The notes: generated by a model from the letters alone, not told the origin. 64,000 nt of DNA from Nemertoderma westbladi (GCA_032718475.1 JAUCBJ010009091.1:6775-70774), one strand, 5' to 3'; positions 22,797-34,287 are shown, numbered from the stretch's first letter. Program-made: numbers and translations.

Positions 22797-23140
22797 GGAT
22801 AAAGCCACCACCAATTTGGACTAAAGGTCATCTAAAAGCCTTTCCCTACGAAAGGAGATCTCGGTGTACCAACAAACTATCGTGGGATCTGTCTGCTTGT
22901 GGTAGCAGCCAAAATATACTAGAAAATATTTCTGTACAGAATTAGACCTCACACAGAGAAACTACTATAATATGTAAGAGCCACAATGTATGTCGACGAA
23001 TTGATAAACAATAGCTCAGATACTGTACTTGCGCTATGTGGGCTGGTTGAAGGAATTAGAGTATTCCTACAGGAAACATCCCTACAGTTATGTGATTGTG
23101 GACTTCAAGAGAGCATAATTATTCCTGGCATTGGAATGTG

Positions 23141-23439
23141 GGTGAGCCACAAAGTGAGCGAAGCCTTAGCATATGGGTGCCATTGGTGAGTTGTCTGTCG
23201 TCGTCGTCGTCGTCTGTCGTCGTCGTAAATTTTTGATCGCTAATAACTCGGTTATTCCTTAATGAAATTAAACGAAACTTGGTATGTATGTAGTCCGTCA
23301 AAAGTTTAGAAAGAATCGGAAGTTTCGTCAAGGACGAGTATTGTGTTGAAGACTTCTGACTAACGGCAGACAACTCGTTAATGGTGCCAATATGCTAAAG
23401 GCTTTGCTCACTTCGTGCTGCGCGAAGGCACCACGAACG
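23141..23439. mobile_element. MITE, CGTTCGTGG family (copy 2)
   Basis: Duplicate of the element at 11990-12288 with the same inverted ends and GTCGTC tract. Confidence 0.75.
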
Positions 23440-24524
23440 TGTTATATTAGTGAGTGTGACACAGATGTCAGGTAGGCCTACTCTCACCAGATGCTAAACC
23501 GCAGTTCTTCTAAATCCTGGCTGGTGTACTGAAAGGTGATACCTTGCAGATCTGGACACTGATGAATTCATTTATGTTTGCTACACAAGAATACTAAGGG
23601 CAGCCCTAAACATCAGCTGGAGACAACACATGACAAACGCCGAGCTTTATGGTACAATACCACCTGTATCAACCACCCTCCGTGAACGCAGATTAAGATT
23701 CAGTGGGCACTGCTGGCGAAGTAAAGACGAGGTCATACCAGATCTACTTTTCTGGCAACCAACACAAGGAAATCGTAGCCGTGGACAATTCCACCATCTG
23801 AATTCGCTCGACCTATTAGCAAATGAAATGAAAAAAATTCGAAGAAACTGTGATTGAAGTTAGAATATTGATAACATCCAAGAGAAAAACTGGCAATATC
23901 ATCTAGAGATTAAATAAAATAAAATACAATAATATTAATTAACTGCTAATTAATTTTTTATGTTTTTCCATTTCGGTTAATGCCCTTCATATTTTTGCCA
24001 ATACATTTTAAATGAGTAAAGAGCGGGAACTGATTGAGATTTAATGTGGCAGCTACCAAAATAGGAAATTTACCGAACGCGATTTTCTGGGGAATTCTCA
24101 CCATACAAATGTATCATGAGTACGCAATCATTCATTGCGAATAGGGATTCCTATGATGTAAGTTTAAGGTTTTACAATTTGGTTTAATTGCAAAATTACA
24201 CAAAATCCTCAATGATGCAAGTTGGGCATCAGTCGGAATATTGATGACAATAAAATTTCGTACCAAAATCACCCAAAACATTTACTACTGTATATTTTCT
24301 CATGAATATATATTCTTATATTCAGTAAATAATCGGCATACCGGTAGAAGGAAAATTAGGAAATCTGACAGAATGCCGTGAGAATATGAGAGAGGAATGC
24401 CATCAAAGACACAACAGAGCAAAATTTAGAACGATGAACAAATTGGCAAGGGAATAAAGGCTAGATAGGGAAAAAATAGAGAAACGATAACAAATTTACA
24501 AGGCGAAATTACTGAGGTTTAGCC

Positions 24525-25194
24525 AACCCCCCCCCCCCCCCCCTCCCAATTTTTTCTTCAAATCCGAATAAGATGATTGCATGTAATTTGAAACATAACT
24601 GGTTTCAACTCCCTCCTCCTCCGTGGGCGAGCCAGAATTTTTATTTTTGCTTTCAATCTTTAGCTACAAGCGTTTGAAAAAGGGTTTGCAAGGACTCCAA
24701 TAATGTAAAAACATTTTAATTTGGTTAGGAAATAGCTGAGATATGGGCATTCGAAAGTTGCATGTATTTGTTTCCCCTGCACGCCATTTATTATATTAAT
24801 AAATACATCATATTCTGGAACATTTTGTTTATCCTATAGGTAGTTGGCAACAATGCATTGCCTCTTTAATCATACTATTACGTTGCTATTCATACAAAAA
24901 CAAAATGTTCTAGAATATTGTATTTTTATTTAATATTATAAAATAGCTTCGCGCAGGAGCAAAATCATGCAACATTTGAACGCTCATATCTTCGCTAATT
25001 TTCAACGAAATTTAGATTGTGTTGCATATTTGGAATCTTGGCATGACCAGCTCTGACTCACCCTCGGACTCGGAGCAGGAGGAGTTGCGTGAAACAATCT
25101 ACGTTTAAAATTCCATGCAATCTCATTAAGATTTGTAGAAAGATTTGGGGGGTCCAGGTACTTGAATAACGACATGATATTCCAGGACATGGTG
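24525..25194. mobile_element. Foldback family, degenerate copy (copy 2)
   Basis: Duplicate of 13374-14043. The C-run at its left differs slightly in length from copy 1 and the base before it differs. Confidence 0.75.
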
Positions 25195-26783
25195 TAATAT
25201 AACTAATATACGACACTATATTCCAGAAATGAAAATAATTAATGTAGGCCTATATGTGCCCAGCTACAGGTTATATAGTCAGAAAGTTCAAATTTCTGCA
25301 GTATCTGTATATAAATTAAATAATATAATATATAAATTAGCTCATGTTTAAGTAACTGTACACACAGTAATTCCACTTGGGTTGAAGTTCTCGTTCCAAG
25401 ACTTTGGTAAAATGAACCTAGATATGTAGGCTATCTTCTATTAAAATTTCGGCACAAAATTATTGTTTTTGAAAGATTTATGGGGGTTAGTATATCCGGG
25501 CTGTATTTTTGGAATCTGATATTTTGTGATAGACAAAGTGTAGCAGTTACAAAATTGTTTCTAGAAGATCCAAATGGCCTTATTTTAAAAACCAATACTC
25601 ATCATTGTAGCCCTAAAGCTGCTGAACATGTTGGTATATGTTTGATGACAATTCAATATAAAATAAAAAAGTAGTAGGAAATTTAGTGATGTAAAAAGTC
25701 AAAATCGACAAACTAACTGATAAAAAGGTTGTTTTATACAGAGTCATGAATATCAGCAATATATTTATGTTGTTTTAAAAAGAGCAGTTTTGAGGTCAAA
25801 AAATAATTCAATGTTGAAAACCGATATCACTATATGGAAGTTGCCTTTCTATCAAACTACAAAAACATTAAAATGTTTTTTTTTTAATTATTGTAAATTT
25901 TCGAAACTTTCACTTGTGTTGGGATAATGGTCCGTCCCATTAAGGCTGACTTGCCCCTCTAGGCCTTAGCAATTTTAATCGGACCGTGGGAATGTGTTAT
26001 TTTTTTGCTATAGGTTTCGCAGGGGGTACTTAGATTTAACATCCTTACAAAGCAAAAGTGAAAGTGTATTTCTGATCATATTATGATATGATAATATTTC
26101 TGATCTAGATTTGGACTTGCTGAGAAAGTAATGTTCATCGAAGAAGCACTTTTTGTTACTAATTTCAGTAATTTTAATTAACTGAAATTCAATTATGTTG
26201 TCCGAGAGTTTTAGGTTTTACAGGAATTGGCAGCTAAAATACCATCGAGTGCAAAATTCAATCAATGCACGAGGGCAGAACATCTGAATTTCGGTTAAAT
26301 TAAATTAGTGACTTGTCTGTCGACTGAGATAAAATTTTGAACTTTCTATCACAAATTTAGTTATATGAAAGTAGTCGAAAGATGTACTTTCTTGCTCTGT
26401 TTTCTATAAATTTTAGTGAGGAAAAATGTGGATTCTCCAGATAAAAATACTTTTTTCACTGGAATGACGCGATGAGAAAAAACGGGCCGTATTTTCGGCT
26501 GGTCCTAAGGGACATGCCTTATATGCCTTAAGGTTAGTCCGGCACTGTATCTGTATGATGCACAAAGAGTTGTTTGAGGGGCAAACATAATAATATTTTA
26601 ATTTTTTTTATAATTTGTTCTATTTCAATACTCAGACTGATTATATCGTTTTGTTATTAAACCAAATTTAAAATTGAATTTAAAATTAATATAAATTTAA
26701 ACCTATTCCAGAACATTTAAGGTAGCTATAATATATCTCCGCAGCTGTAATATACAATTATTGTATCAATTGTTTATATCACG

Positions 26784-28934
26784 ATGTCAACCAATACAAC
26801 ACGTACTGGAAGTGATGAGGTGTTTTATGAGTTACATAATTGTAATGAAAAGTGTTATTCATCGGAGGAGGTGGATAAGTCTGCTACTGAACTCGGTGCC
26901 GTCAAAATAGGGTGGAATAGGCTACGGAAATGTACACCAACGTTGTTCAAAGGAATGCTAACAGGTACAAAACATAGACGTAGTAGTGAAGAAGTATTTT
27001 CTGAAATTCATAAATGTGGCGAATATTGTCCTCCTGAGAAGGCAAAACCTGGATATGAAGTAAAAAAAAATAGATTTCATGCCCTCGACATGGCTTGGAA
27101 TAGGCCACGCAAATGGACACCCAGGTTGTTCAAAAGAAATTTTGAAAATGAAGTAAATCCCACTGATATTAAAAGGTCTTCAGACAAGAAAACGTCTACA
27201 GACAAGAAACGGTCTTCAGATATGTTACGGGAAAATAGACGAAGGAATACGAATAACATTTGGAGAAGAAAACGGCGATTAATTATTGGACTTCTTATAG
27301 GCCTATTGGTCGCGGCGATATCTGGAGTAATAACTTGGCTTATTTGGAGGGAACTTCGACCCGATGTGGTAAATACTTCTGGGACCACACCGCCGCCTAT
27401 CACTATAACAACACCCCCACCCACCACTATAACACCCCCACCTACCATTATAACACCCCCATCAACCACTATAACATCACCCCCACCTCCCAATATAACA
27501 CCCCCACTCACCACTAACATACCCACAACCACCACTACAACACCCCCACCAACCAATGTTACACCCACCACTACTATAACACCCACCTTTGGTACACCCA
27601 CACCCACCACTATAACACCTCCAACCACCACTACAACACCCCCACCCACCACTGTTAAACCCACACCCACCACTACAACACCCCCACCCACCACTGTTAC
27701 ACCCACACCCACCACTATAACACCTCCAACCACCACTACAACACCCGCATCCACACCCACCACTATAACACCTCCAACCACCACTACAACACCCCCACCC
27801 ACCAATGTTACACCCACACCTACCACTGGTAAACCCACACCCACCACTACTATAACACCCACCACTGGTACACCCACACCCACCACTATAACACCTCCAA
27901 CCACCACTACAACACCCCCACCCACCACTGTTACACCCACACCCACCACTATAACACCTCCAACCACCACTACAACACCCCCACCCACCACTGTTACACC
28001 CACACCTACCACCACTATAACACCTCCAACCACCACTACAACACCCCCACCCACCACTGTTACACCCACACCTACCACCACTATAACACCTCCAACCACC
28101 ACTACAACACCCCCACCCACCACTGTTACACCCACACCTACCACCACTATAACACCCCCACCCACCTCTATAACACCCCCACCCAACTCTATAACACCCC
28201 CACCCACCACTGTTACACCCACACCTACCACTACAACACCCCCACCCACCACTGTTACACCCACACCTACCACCACTATAACACCCACAACCACCACTAT
28301 AAAACCCTCACCCACCACTGTAACACCCCCCACCACCACTAAAATAGACCCACCCACTACTGCAACACCCCCACCCACCACTACAGCAGCACAAACAGCC
28401 TTATTCCCTTGCAACGATAATACCGAAGAACATTCATTGACAGCGACTAATTATGGGCCTTTAGAAAAGAAACTGACCTGCCAATATTTTAGCATCGTAA
28501 TACAGAATCGAAAGTCCTCCTCTGACTTTGATTTCAATAGAAATTGGACTGATTATAAAGAAGGATTTGGTGACGTCACTGGTGACAATTACTGGATAGG
28601 GCTGGAGACTCTTCGCTGGATAACTACAAGTTGGAATTGCATTCTACTGATTCACTTACCAATTGGGGCTAAGACATATCTCGTAATATATAATAATGTA
28701 ACGATTGGTCCAGAAACTTCTAATTATACGTTGAGATACAAAGAATTGCCTTCCTCAAACCCTAAAGATAAAGAAATGTCCGCTGCTAATGGGACGCAGT
28801 TCTCTACGGCCGATCGCGATGATTCGTTGGCTAAAGATCGGACCGGCGTTGGTGGCACACCATTGAGTCTTCAACAAACCTCAACGGGGAGAAAATATAT
28901 TGGGGCAACGGAACTTTTAGCTCTTCTAGAATGA
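26784..28934 (+). CDS. Type II membrane protein: mucin stalk plus fibrinogen-related domain, frameshifted near the end
   Basis: 716-residue frame from the ATG at 26784. Residues 11-60 and 69-120 form two related modules (VFxExHxCxExC ... WNRxRKxTPxLFKxxF). A basic stretch follows, then one membrane segment at about 166-188 (LIIGLLIGLLVAAISGVITW) with Arg/Lys before it, giving a cytoplasmic N-terminus. Residues about 199-540 are a Pro/Thr stalk of TTTTTPPPT and TTVTPTPT repeats, expected to be O-glycosylated. From about 540 comes a fibrinogen-related domain (FNRNWTDYKEGFGD, YWIGLETLRWIT, FSTADRDD), a fold used in invertebrate lectins. Beyond about 28838 the FReD-like end (a WW pair, then a TNLNG motif) continues in another frame to a stop at 28955-28957. 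The gene is therefore frameshifted, or the assembly has an indel. Its function is inferred to be cell-surface ligand binding. Confidence 0.8.
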   Translation: MSTNTTRTGSDEVFYELHNCNEKCYSSEEVDKSATELGAVKIGWNRLRKCTPTLFKGMLTGTKHRRSSEEVFSEIHKCGEYCPPEKAKPGYEVKKNRFHALDMAWNRPRKWTPRLFKRNFENEVNPTDIKRSSDKKTSTDKKRSSDMLRENRRRNTNNIWRRKRRLIIGLLIGLLVAAISGVITWLIWRELRPDVVNTSGTTPPPITITTPPPTTITPPPTIITPPSTTITSPPPPNITPPLTTNIPTTTTTTPPPTNVTPTTTITPTFGTPTPTTITPPTTTTTPPPTTVKPTPTTTTPPPTTVTPTPTTITPPTTTTTPASTPTTITPPTTTTTPPPTNVTPTPTTGKPTPTTTITPTTGTPTPTTITPPTTTTTPPPTTVTPTPTTITPPTTTTTPPPTTVTPTPTTTITPPTTTTTPPPTTVTPTPTTTITPPTTTTTPPPTTVTPTPTTTITPPPTSITPPPNSITPPPTTVTPTPTTTTPPPTTVTPTPTTTITPTTTTIKPSPTTVTPPTTTKIDPPTTATPPPTTTAAQTALFPCNDNTEEHSLTATNYGPLEKKLTCQYFSIVIQNRKSSSDFDFNRNWTDYKEGFGDVTGDNYWIGLETLRWITTSWNCILLIHLPIGAKTYLVIYNNVTIGPETSNYTLRYKELPSSNPKDKEMSAANGTQFSTADRDDSLAKDRTGVGGTPLSLQQTSTGRKYIGATELLALLE
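27377..28390 (+). repeat. Coding minisatellite of the mucin stalk
   Basis: Tandem repeats of CCACCCACCACTATAACACC and CCAACCACCACTACAACACC with GTTACACCCACACCTACC variants. They encode the Pro/Thr stalk. Higher-order blocks of about 69-72 bases repeat nearly exactly between 27880 and 28160. The opposite strand is also open for 445 codons (Val/Gly-rich), purely because of the repeat. Confidence 0.9.
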
Positions 28935-29046
28935 CAATTTACTACCAAGATAATTAATGTCTGAGTAATTCTTATGATTACTGTAACGGAACTTACGTAA
29001 CTTTTAGTGATTAAAATCGTCAATATCATTTCCCATTTTAGTAGGA

Positions 29047-29052
29047 AATAAA
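29047..29052 (+). promoter_or_regulatory. Possible polyadenylation signal
   Basis: AATAAA about 90 bases after the FReD stop at 28957, in the right place to end the mucin-FReD transcript. Such hexamers are common in AT-rich DNA, so support is by position only. Confidence 0.4.
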
Positions 29053-29552
29053 TGTAATTAATTAATTGCTCTACAGATTATTCTGTACAGAATCGCCATA
29101 TATATTATAAAGTTATTCACCCACAGTAATACACAGTGTTTTATACGCATTCCTGCTGGTTATTTAGAAAACCAATCCATATTTCTACAGAGTGATCTAC
29201 TCCATAGATACAGTAGCTATGGTACATTCAGAAGTTCATTCACCCACAATCGTAATAGATTTCATACATGTTTAATCATCTACATCATAATGTTAATTTG
29301 TACTAATTGAACTATTGCACTTAACAAATAAAAATTACACCGATCTCTCTCGCTAATGTTAGGTTCCCTTTGGGCTAGTTTTTGTTGCAATATATCATTG
29401 AATGCAAGGGAATAATGTATAAAAAAAAATATATATATTCTTTATCACTGACCCCGATATATATAATAATTTGCGGTGCCACTGTCTGTTTTCGAGCTAT
29501 GTAGAATAAGCGTGGTGGACAGCTCATGACTTTCTTGAGACGCTCTTTAAAA

Positions 29553-29684
29553 AAATTCCAGAATATCATGGGTGATTGGCCGTTCAAGTTTATTTAACAC
29601 CTTCAAAACAAAGTTAGAACAATTGGATTTATAGATATTGAACAATATCTAAAAAAATCTGGCTCAACTGAAGGAACGTCGTTT
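29553..29684. repeat. Rearranged piece of a repeat seen in the duplication
   Basis: Joins TTCCAGAATATCATGGGTGA (as at 6650 and 17212) directly to a segment matching 7530-7625 and its copy in 18720-18810. It looks like a deletion derivative of an element roughly 1 kb long that covers the start of the duplicated block. Confidence 0.6.
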
Positions 29685-29700
29685 ATTGTTTTTTGTCTTT

Positions 29701-29886
29701 TACTACTACTACTAGGTCGAAAGAGCTCGGACAGTGGAAATAAGCTCCTTACAGACTTCCTGATTCTCCATAGTTGTCGCAATTTCGTTTCTCCCAAGTT
29801 CAGTATCCCTTTCAAGTTGATCTATATATGTTATAGCCGGTCGTCCACGGGTAGGCCTACGCTTTCCATGTGTTGGTTGCCAGACC
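29701..29886 (-). mobile_element. LINE family 1, 3' end fragment
   Basis: Minus strand matches the last 190 bases of the LINE at 49996-52783, including GACGACCGGC-like and GATCAACTTGAAAGGGATAC segments, and ends with the (TAG)n tail. It is 5'-truncated. Confidence 0.9.
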
Positions 29887-30511
29887 CCCCTTGAAAGAAC
29901 GGTCATTATACTTAAAAACTATTACAAAATATTGAATTCTTAATTTTGATCTAATTTTATCACCCATGAAAACCAAAATAATAACGAACACAAGCAAAGC
30001 AAATAATAAGAAAACCAAATAAAAACATGTGACCCCCTCCCAAAGATCCCATTTCTATGACATTTATACACATTTTACATTTTATTGTATATTCACTTTA
30101 ATGAAAATGTCTCCTCAGGCAAGCCACAAGGGAAACTTTGTTGAAGTAACATTAGCATCCAGACCAGATAGAATTCACATTATCCCAGCCCAGGCTTGTC
30201 CGGTGAAAAATAAGAAAGTAAGACAGGTAAGGTGTAAGGTAGGTGGTACCCCTAGTATACCCACCTGCCTTATTAACAATATTGCCCCAGCCCTCCTATT
30301 AATAATAGTCCTTCTATTAATAATTTTTCTTTTAATATAATAATTAAAAAAAATTAGCATTTGTCATTAAACCTTAGGCCTAATTAAAATTGAATAATTT
30401 AATATTGAGTTAGATATAAAATATAGAGTTCATCATTTTCAACCAGAAATTCGACCACTATAGTTTTCAAATTTCCTGTCGCTATAATAGATGATGTATA
30501 ATTTTTTTTTC
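29887..30511. other. Intergenic, nothing recognised
   Basis: AT-rich, with a short ATTAATAATAGTCCTTCTAT inverted tract near 30300. No gene or repeat family was identified. Confidence 0.4.
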
Positions 30512-30573
30512 ACTTGGTCGTGCCCCCCCCCCCCCCCCCCCCCCCCCTTGGAGAAATCCTTGATCCGCCACTG
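30512..30573. mobile_element. hAT-like terminus with C-run
   Basis: On the minus strand it starts CAGTGGCGGATCAAGGATTT and then a G-run of about 25 bases. CAGTGGCGGATC is a recurrent start of hAT-type transposons. It abuts LINE sequence on its right. Confidence 0.6.
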
Positions 30574-30579
30574 CTGACG

Positions 30580-31040
30580 GGGGGTGGTTGATACAGGTGG
30601 TATAGTACCATAGAGCACGGCGTTTGTCAGGTATTGTCTCCAGCTGATGTTTAGGGCTGCCCTCAGTAATCTTGTGTAACAACCATCAATTCGTTGTTCA
30701 AGTGTCCAGGTCTCACCTCAGTATAAAAGTACACTTTACACTGTAGCTATCGAAAGAATGGTATTACCCATGCCTTTGGTTTCTTAATTTCGATGTCTTT
30801 TTGTTGCTCTCTATCCATGACCCAAGGTACTGGTACTGGAAGTCGTCAACCTTCCTTCAATTGAATATTATCGATTATTGTTTTTCATTAACATTAAAAG
30901 TCATGAATTCAGTCTTGGTAGCATTTATATGCAATCCAACCTCCTTAGCAGCCCTCTCCACTTTATTCAGTAGAAGCTGTATTAGAGAGCATGGCGATGT
31001 CATCCGCAAAGTCGTTGTATGTGCCTGTAGTATCTGACTG
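30580..31040 (-). mobile_element. LINE family 1 fragment
   Basis: Minus strand matches the region of the LINE between the FADD motif and the C-terminal part (compare 52010-52540). Examples are CAGCTGATGTTTAGGGCTGC and AATTCAGTCTTGGTAGCATT on the plus strand. It is frameshifted and truncated at both ends. Confidence 0.9.
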
Positions 31041-31613
31041 TAGTATCTGACTGTAGTATCTGACTGTAGTATAATATCAATGTTAATCTTTCATCAATAC
31101 GGGAACATCATTTCATCATCGGGAATACCTAGAAATTTAATAACTTTGTGTTGTTCAATTTGTGTTGTTGGACCAACTTAAATAAAAATATCTAACCTTA
31201 ACTTGCATCTATAGCAAATTAAAGGTTTTCATAAAATAGGTATTTTTAAAAAAATAAACTACGGTGAATCATACAATTCCACATACAGTTTATCACATAC
31301 TGACTGGGCTGCAAACTGCTGAAATAACTTCAAAAATTAATGCAGGTTTCCAAATGAGTTCAAATATCCCGCCACTACATAACGCATTGTTGATAATATT
31401 AATCACTGGAGCTTTGCTCGAGATTATGCAGCTACTGTATTATTAGATTGTTTGTTTGTGGCTGGCCGGCTGTCTGGCTTGATGGGTTTGTGGCTAGAAG
31501 GTTTGAACGCTAATAAGTCTGTCAATCGTGGATGAAATTGAACCAAACTTGGTACACATGTAGTCTACAGTATTATGTAATCTTAGCACGGTTTAATTTA
31601 TTGGTCTCCATTA
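31041..31613. other. Intergenic, possible MITE piece at the right
   Basis: Mostly unrecognised. Near 31440-31570 a segment with GAACCAAACTTGGTACACAT resembles text inside the CGTTCGTGG-family MITEs. Confidence 0.4.
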
Positions 31614-31762
31614 TCAAAGTCACCCACACTACCAAAGTCACCCACACTACCAAAGTCACCCACACTACCAAAGTCACCCACACTACCAAAGTCACCCACA
31701 CTAAGTCACCCACACTACCAAAGTCACCCACACTACCAAAGTCACCCACACTACCAAAGTCA
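31614..31762. repeat. 18-bp minisatellite
   Basis: Eight to nine copies of CACCCACACTACCAAAGT, one of them shortened by six bases. An open frame reading THTTKV is a by-product. Confidence 0.95.
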
Positions 31763-32627
31763 TATAGCCAAAGTTATATTTTTAATAACGATTATTACTG
31801 TAGTAGGCCTATCCTACTCCTATTGAATAGTAATTTTTATACGGCGCGCCATAGAAACATCTTGAATTCGACTCGGCGATCTAATTGCTTAATTCATTTC
31901 CGAAATGTGGTTACGAATGGATCTCGGGTGGTTATGACATAAAAATTTGACCCATACTGTAAAGGCCTAAAATATGTTCGCCCGCATGACAACCTGATAA
32001 CGTAAAGCGGGCCTACAACAACATAACAATAAACTCAAAAAGCAATAAAATGTTAAAACTTAGTTTTAATAAATGCAATAATTATAAATTAGTTTGTATA
32101 TGGCTGAACTTGATTTACACAATAGGCACTCAATGATATGCAGTAGCTATTGAGTTAACTCCTTAAATTAATATTCCCTATATTGTCCACCGAGTGAATG
32201 TTAATAATCTGAAACACAAAGAGATTATAATTCAACTTTATTAAAAGCCCTCGAAGTTACAACACCACTCCTGATAATATACTGCCCAGATACTGTAATA
32301 ATAATAATTGCCTCTTGCACAATGTATGCTATGTTACCAATAAGCTAGTTTTCAGCATAAAGTTAGGCCTACTGTACTACACTACACCGTGTTATATTGA
32401 ACAGAACACCACTTAAAAATATACCTACTTTACGTACAGTACTTTATAGCTTAATTTACAATTACTTTCTTTAATAATCTTTATTATGTAATTACACCAT
32501 GAACCGTAATATAGTGGGAATAATTATTGGGATAAATAGTTGGATTACTTACGGCTCGTCCATAGATGAGCGTTAAGTAATCCAGGAATTTAACAATAAA
32601 TAGATTTTATGAATTGTAAAGTAAGTA
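31763..32627. other. Intergenic, nothing recognised
   Basis: AT-rich. The only structure is a 17-bp-stem hairpin at 32541-32584 (TGGATTACTTACGGCTC paired with GAGCGTTAAGTAATCCA, two mismatches). Confidence 0.45.
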
Positions 32628-33260
32628 CACCATGAACCGTGAACCAACAGTGTCATTTTCAGATGACACAGACCCACCCCCCCCCCCCCCCCCTCCAGAT
32701 TTTTCTACAAATCTCTATCACATTGCCTGAAATTTGAAACACAACTAGTTCTACTCTCCGTCGAAATTTTCGATTTTGCCTTAAAATGTTTTTTAAAAGC
32801 GTTTTATAAAAGTGCCTTTTGCGAAATCGCACCCTTCGTGTCGTGGCCATTCTTTACATTAGTCGAAATTTATCATATCATATCAAGTTATAGTTAAAGT
32901 TAAAGTTATATATCATTAGAAAGCTTGCGTTGCAAGATTCCGAAATATGTAACAATATCTGAATTTCGTTGAGAAACAGCTGAGATATGATATAGGCGTT
33001 CAGTGATTGAAAAACGATCATTCGCTGAAGGCCATTTATTCTATTTAATAAATACACAATATTCTAGAACGTGTTATTTATTTTATGAGTTGGTTGGCAA
33101 CAGCGGAATGCCATCCAATAGATCTACTGTGTAGCTAATCATACATAATCAAAATGTTCCAGAACGTCGTGTATTTATTAAATAAATAAATGACCATCAA
33201 CGAACAATACTTCTTGCAATCTTTGAACTCCTACTGTATATCTCAGCTGTTTCTCAATAT
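32628..33260. mobile_element. Foldback family, diverged copy
   Basis: Begins CACCATGAACCG, has a C-run at 32677-32694, then CAGATTTTTCTACAAATCTC and two internal TTCTAGAAC / TTCCAGAAC segments in opposite orientation with GTTGGCAACA between, as in the other family members. The right end is eroded. Confidence 0.65.
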
Positions 33261-33261
33261 A

Positions 33262-34287
33262 ATACAGTATAATAACAGCCCACAAGGAATCAGCTAAGAG
33301 GCATATCCCCCAGAAACCCAAACGAAAACAGTATGTGCCATGGCAAAACTCTGAGGTTACTTGTAAGAGAGAAGATCTTAAGATAGCCTACAAAGTTAAA
33401 ACTGAACAACCAACAACCGAAAACATTAACAAGGTTGAGAAAGCTAAGGACGATCTTAAATTGGCCTACAACATCAGCCAGGAAAAGTACATACAGGATA
33501 AAATTGAAGCAATTCAACTGCTCACATACAGCAACAATCAAGACTTACCTGGCAAACTGTAAATGAGGTATCTGGTCGGAAAAGTTGTGCAAAGGGGCGC
33601 CTCAAAGCCGATAATCCTGAAGAACGTGTTGGGAAGTGGAAAAATCACTTCAGCAACTTGCTTGGGCAGCCACCAAACATCGAGGTCAGCCCTACAAGGA
33701 AAATATATGACAAGACACTATCTATAGAAACAGGGGACTTCACACCTGCCGAACTCCAAAGAAGCATTAAAAGCATGTCCAATAATAAAGCGAGTGGATT
33801 AGATGAAATCCCAGCGGAGGTATGGAAAACCGGAGTGCTAAACAGACCATTATTGAATGTTTGCAACTGGATGTTAAAAGGGGAAAAGCCACCACCAATT
33901 TGGACTAAAGGTCAACTAAAGCCTCTCCCCAAGAAAGGAGACCTCGGCATACCAACAAACTATCGTGGAATCTGTCTGCTTGTGGTAGCTGCCAAAATAT
34001 ACAATAAAATGATTCTATATAGGATTAGGCCTCACATAGAGAAACTACTGCGTAAGAGCCAAAACGGATTTCGACCAAGTAGATCAACAATAGCTCAGAC
34101 ACTGCACTACGGAGACTGATTGAAGGAATTAAATCAAAGAATCTCCCCGCAGTCATGACTTTTGTGGACTTCAAGAAGGCATTCGACTCCATCCATAGAG
34201 GTAAAATGCTTGAAATCCTAAGAGCTTATGGAATACCAAAAGTAATTGTTGCTGGCATTGGATTGTTATATTGTGACACAGAAGCGC
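33262..34287 (+). mobile_element. LINE family 1 fragment, reverse transcriptase region
   Basis: Covers the linker and the first half of the reverse transcriptase. Frames read NKASGLDEIPAEVWKTGV, PTNYRGICLLVVAAKIYN and KSQNGFRPSRSTIAQ, then VDFKKAFDSIHRGKM in another frame. The catalytic Asp of the first palm motif (VDF) is present, but the YADD/FADD region is missing. One base is lost near 34105. The nucleotide match to 50810-51800 is close, so this is a fairly recent copy. Confidence 0.9.

Larger units (their letters stand above)
20466..23821 (+). mobile_element. Decayed LINE family 1 with nested insertions (copy 2)
   Basis: Same order of fragments and nested insertions as at 9315-12670, shifted by about 11151 bases. 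From about 21033 on it is nearly identical to copy 1; one of the few differences is A to C within the reverse transcriptase start near 22107. Confidence 0.85.
16978..26935. repeat. Segmental duplication, copy 2
   Basis: Direct repeat of 6420-15786, starting after the foldback at 16119-16976 and running into the mucin-FReD gene. It is longer than copy 1 chiefly because of a 620-bp insertion at 17409-18028. From about 21033 to the end the match with copy 1 is nearly perfect, while the first 4 kb is visibly diverged. Non-coding stretches hold nothing beyond the elements listed. Confidence 0.9.

Noticed and set aside
27077-28414. 445-codon minus-strand frame rich in Val and Gly
   Set aside because: It is the mirror of the Pro/Thr minisatellite in the mucin stalk, has no start context or domain, and the plus frame has clear domains on both sides.
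30482-30682. Minus frame with a poly-Gly stretch
   Set aside because: It is produced by the C-run next to a hAT-like terminus and by a reversed LINE fragment.
31614-31762. CRISPR-like array
   Set aside because: The 18-bp units are contiguous with no unique spacers. It is an ordinary minisatellite, as are the 42-bp and 25-bp arrays.
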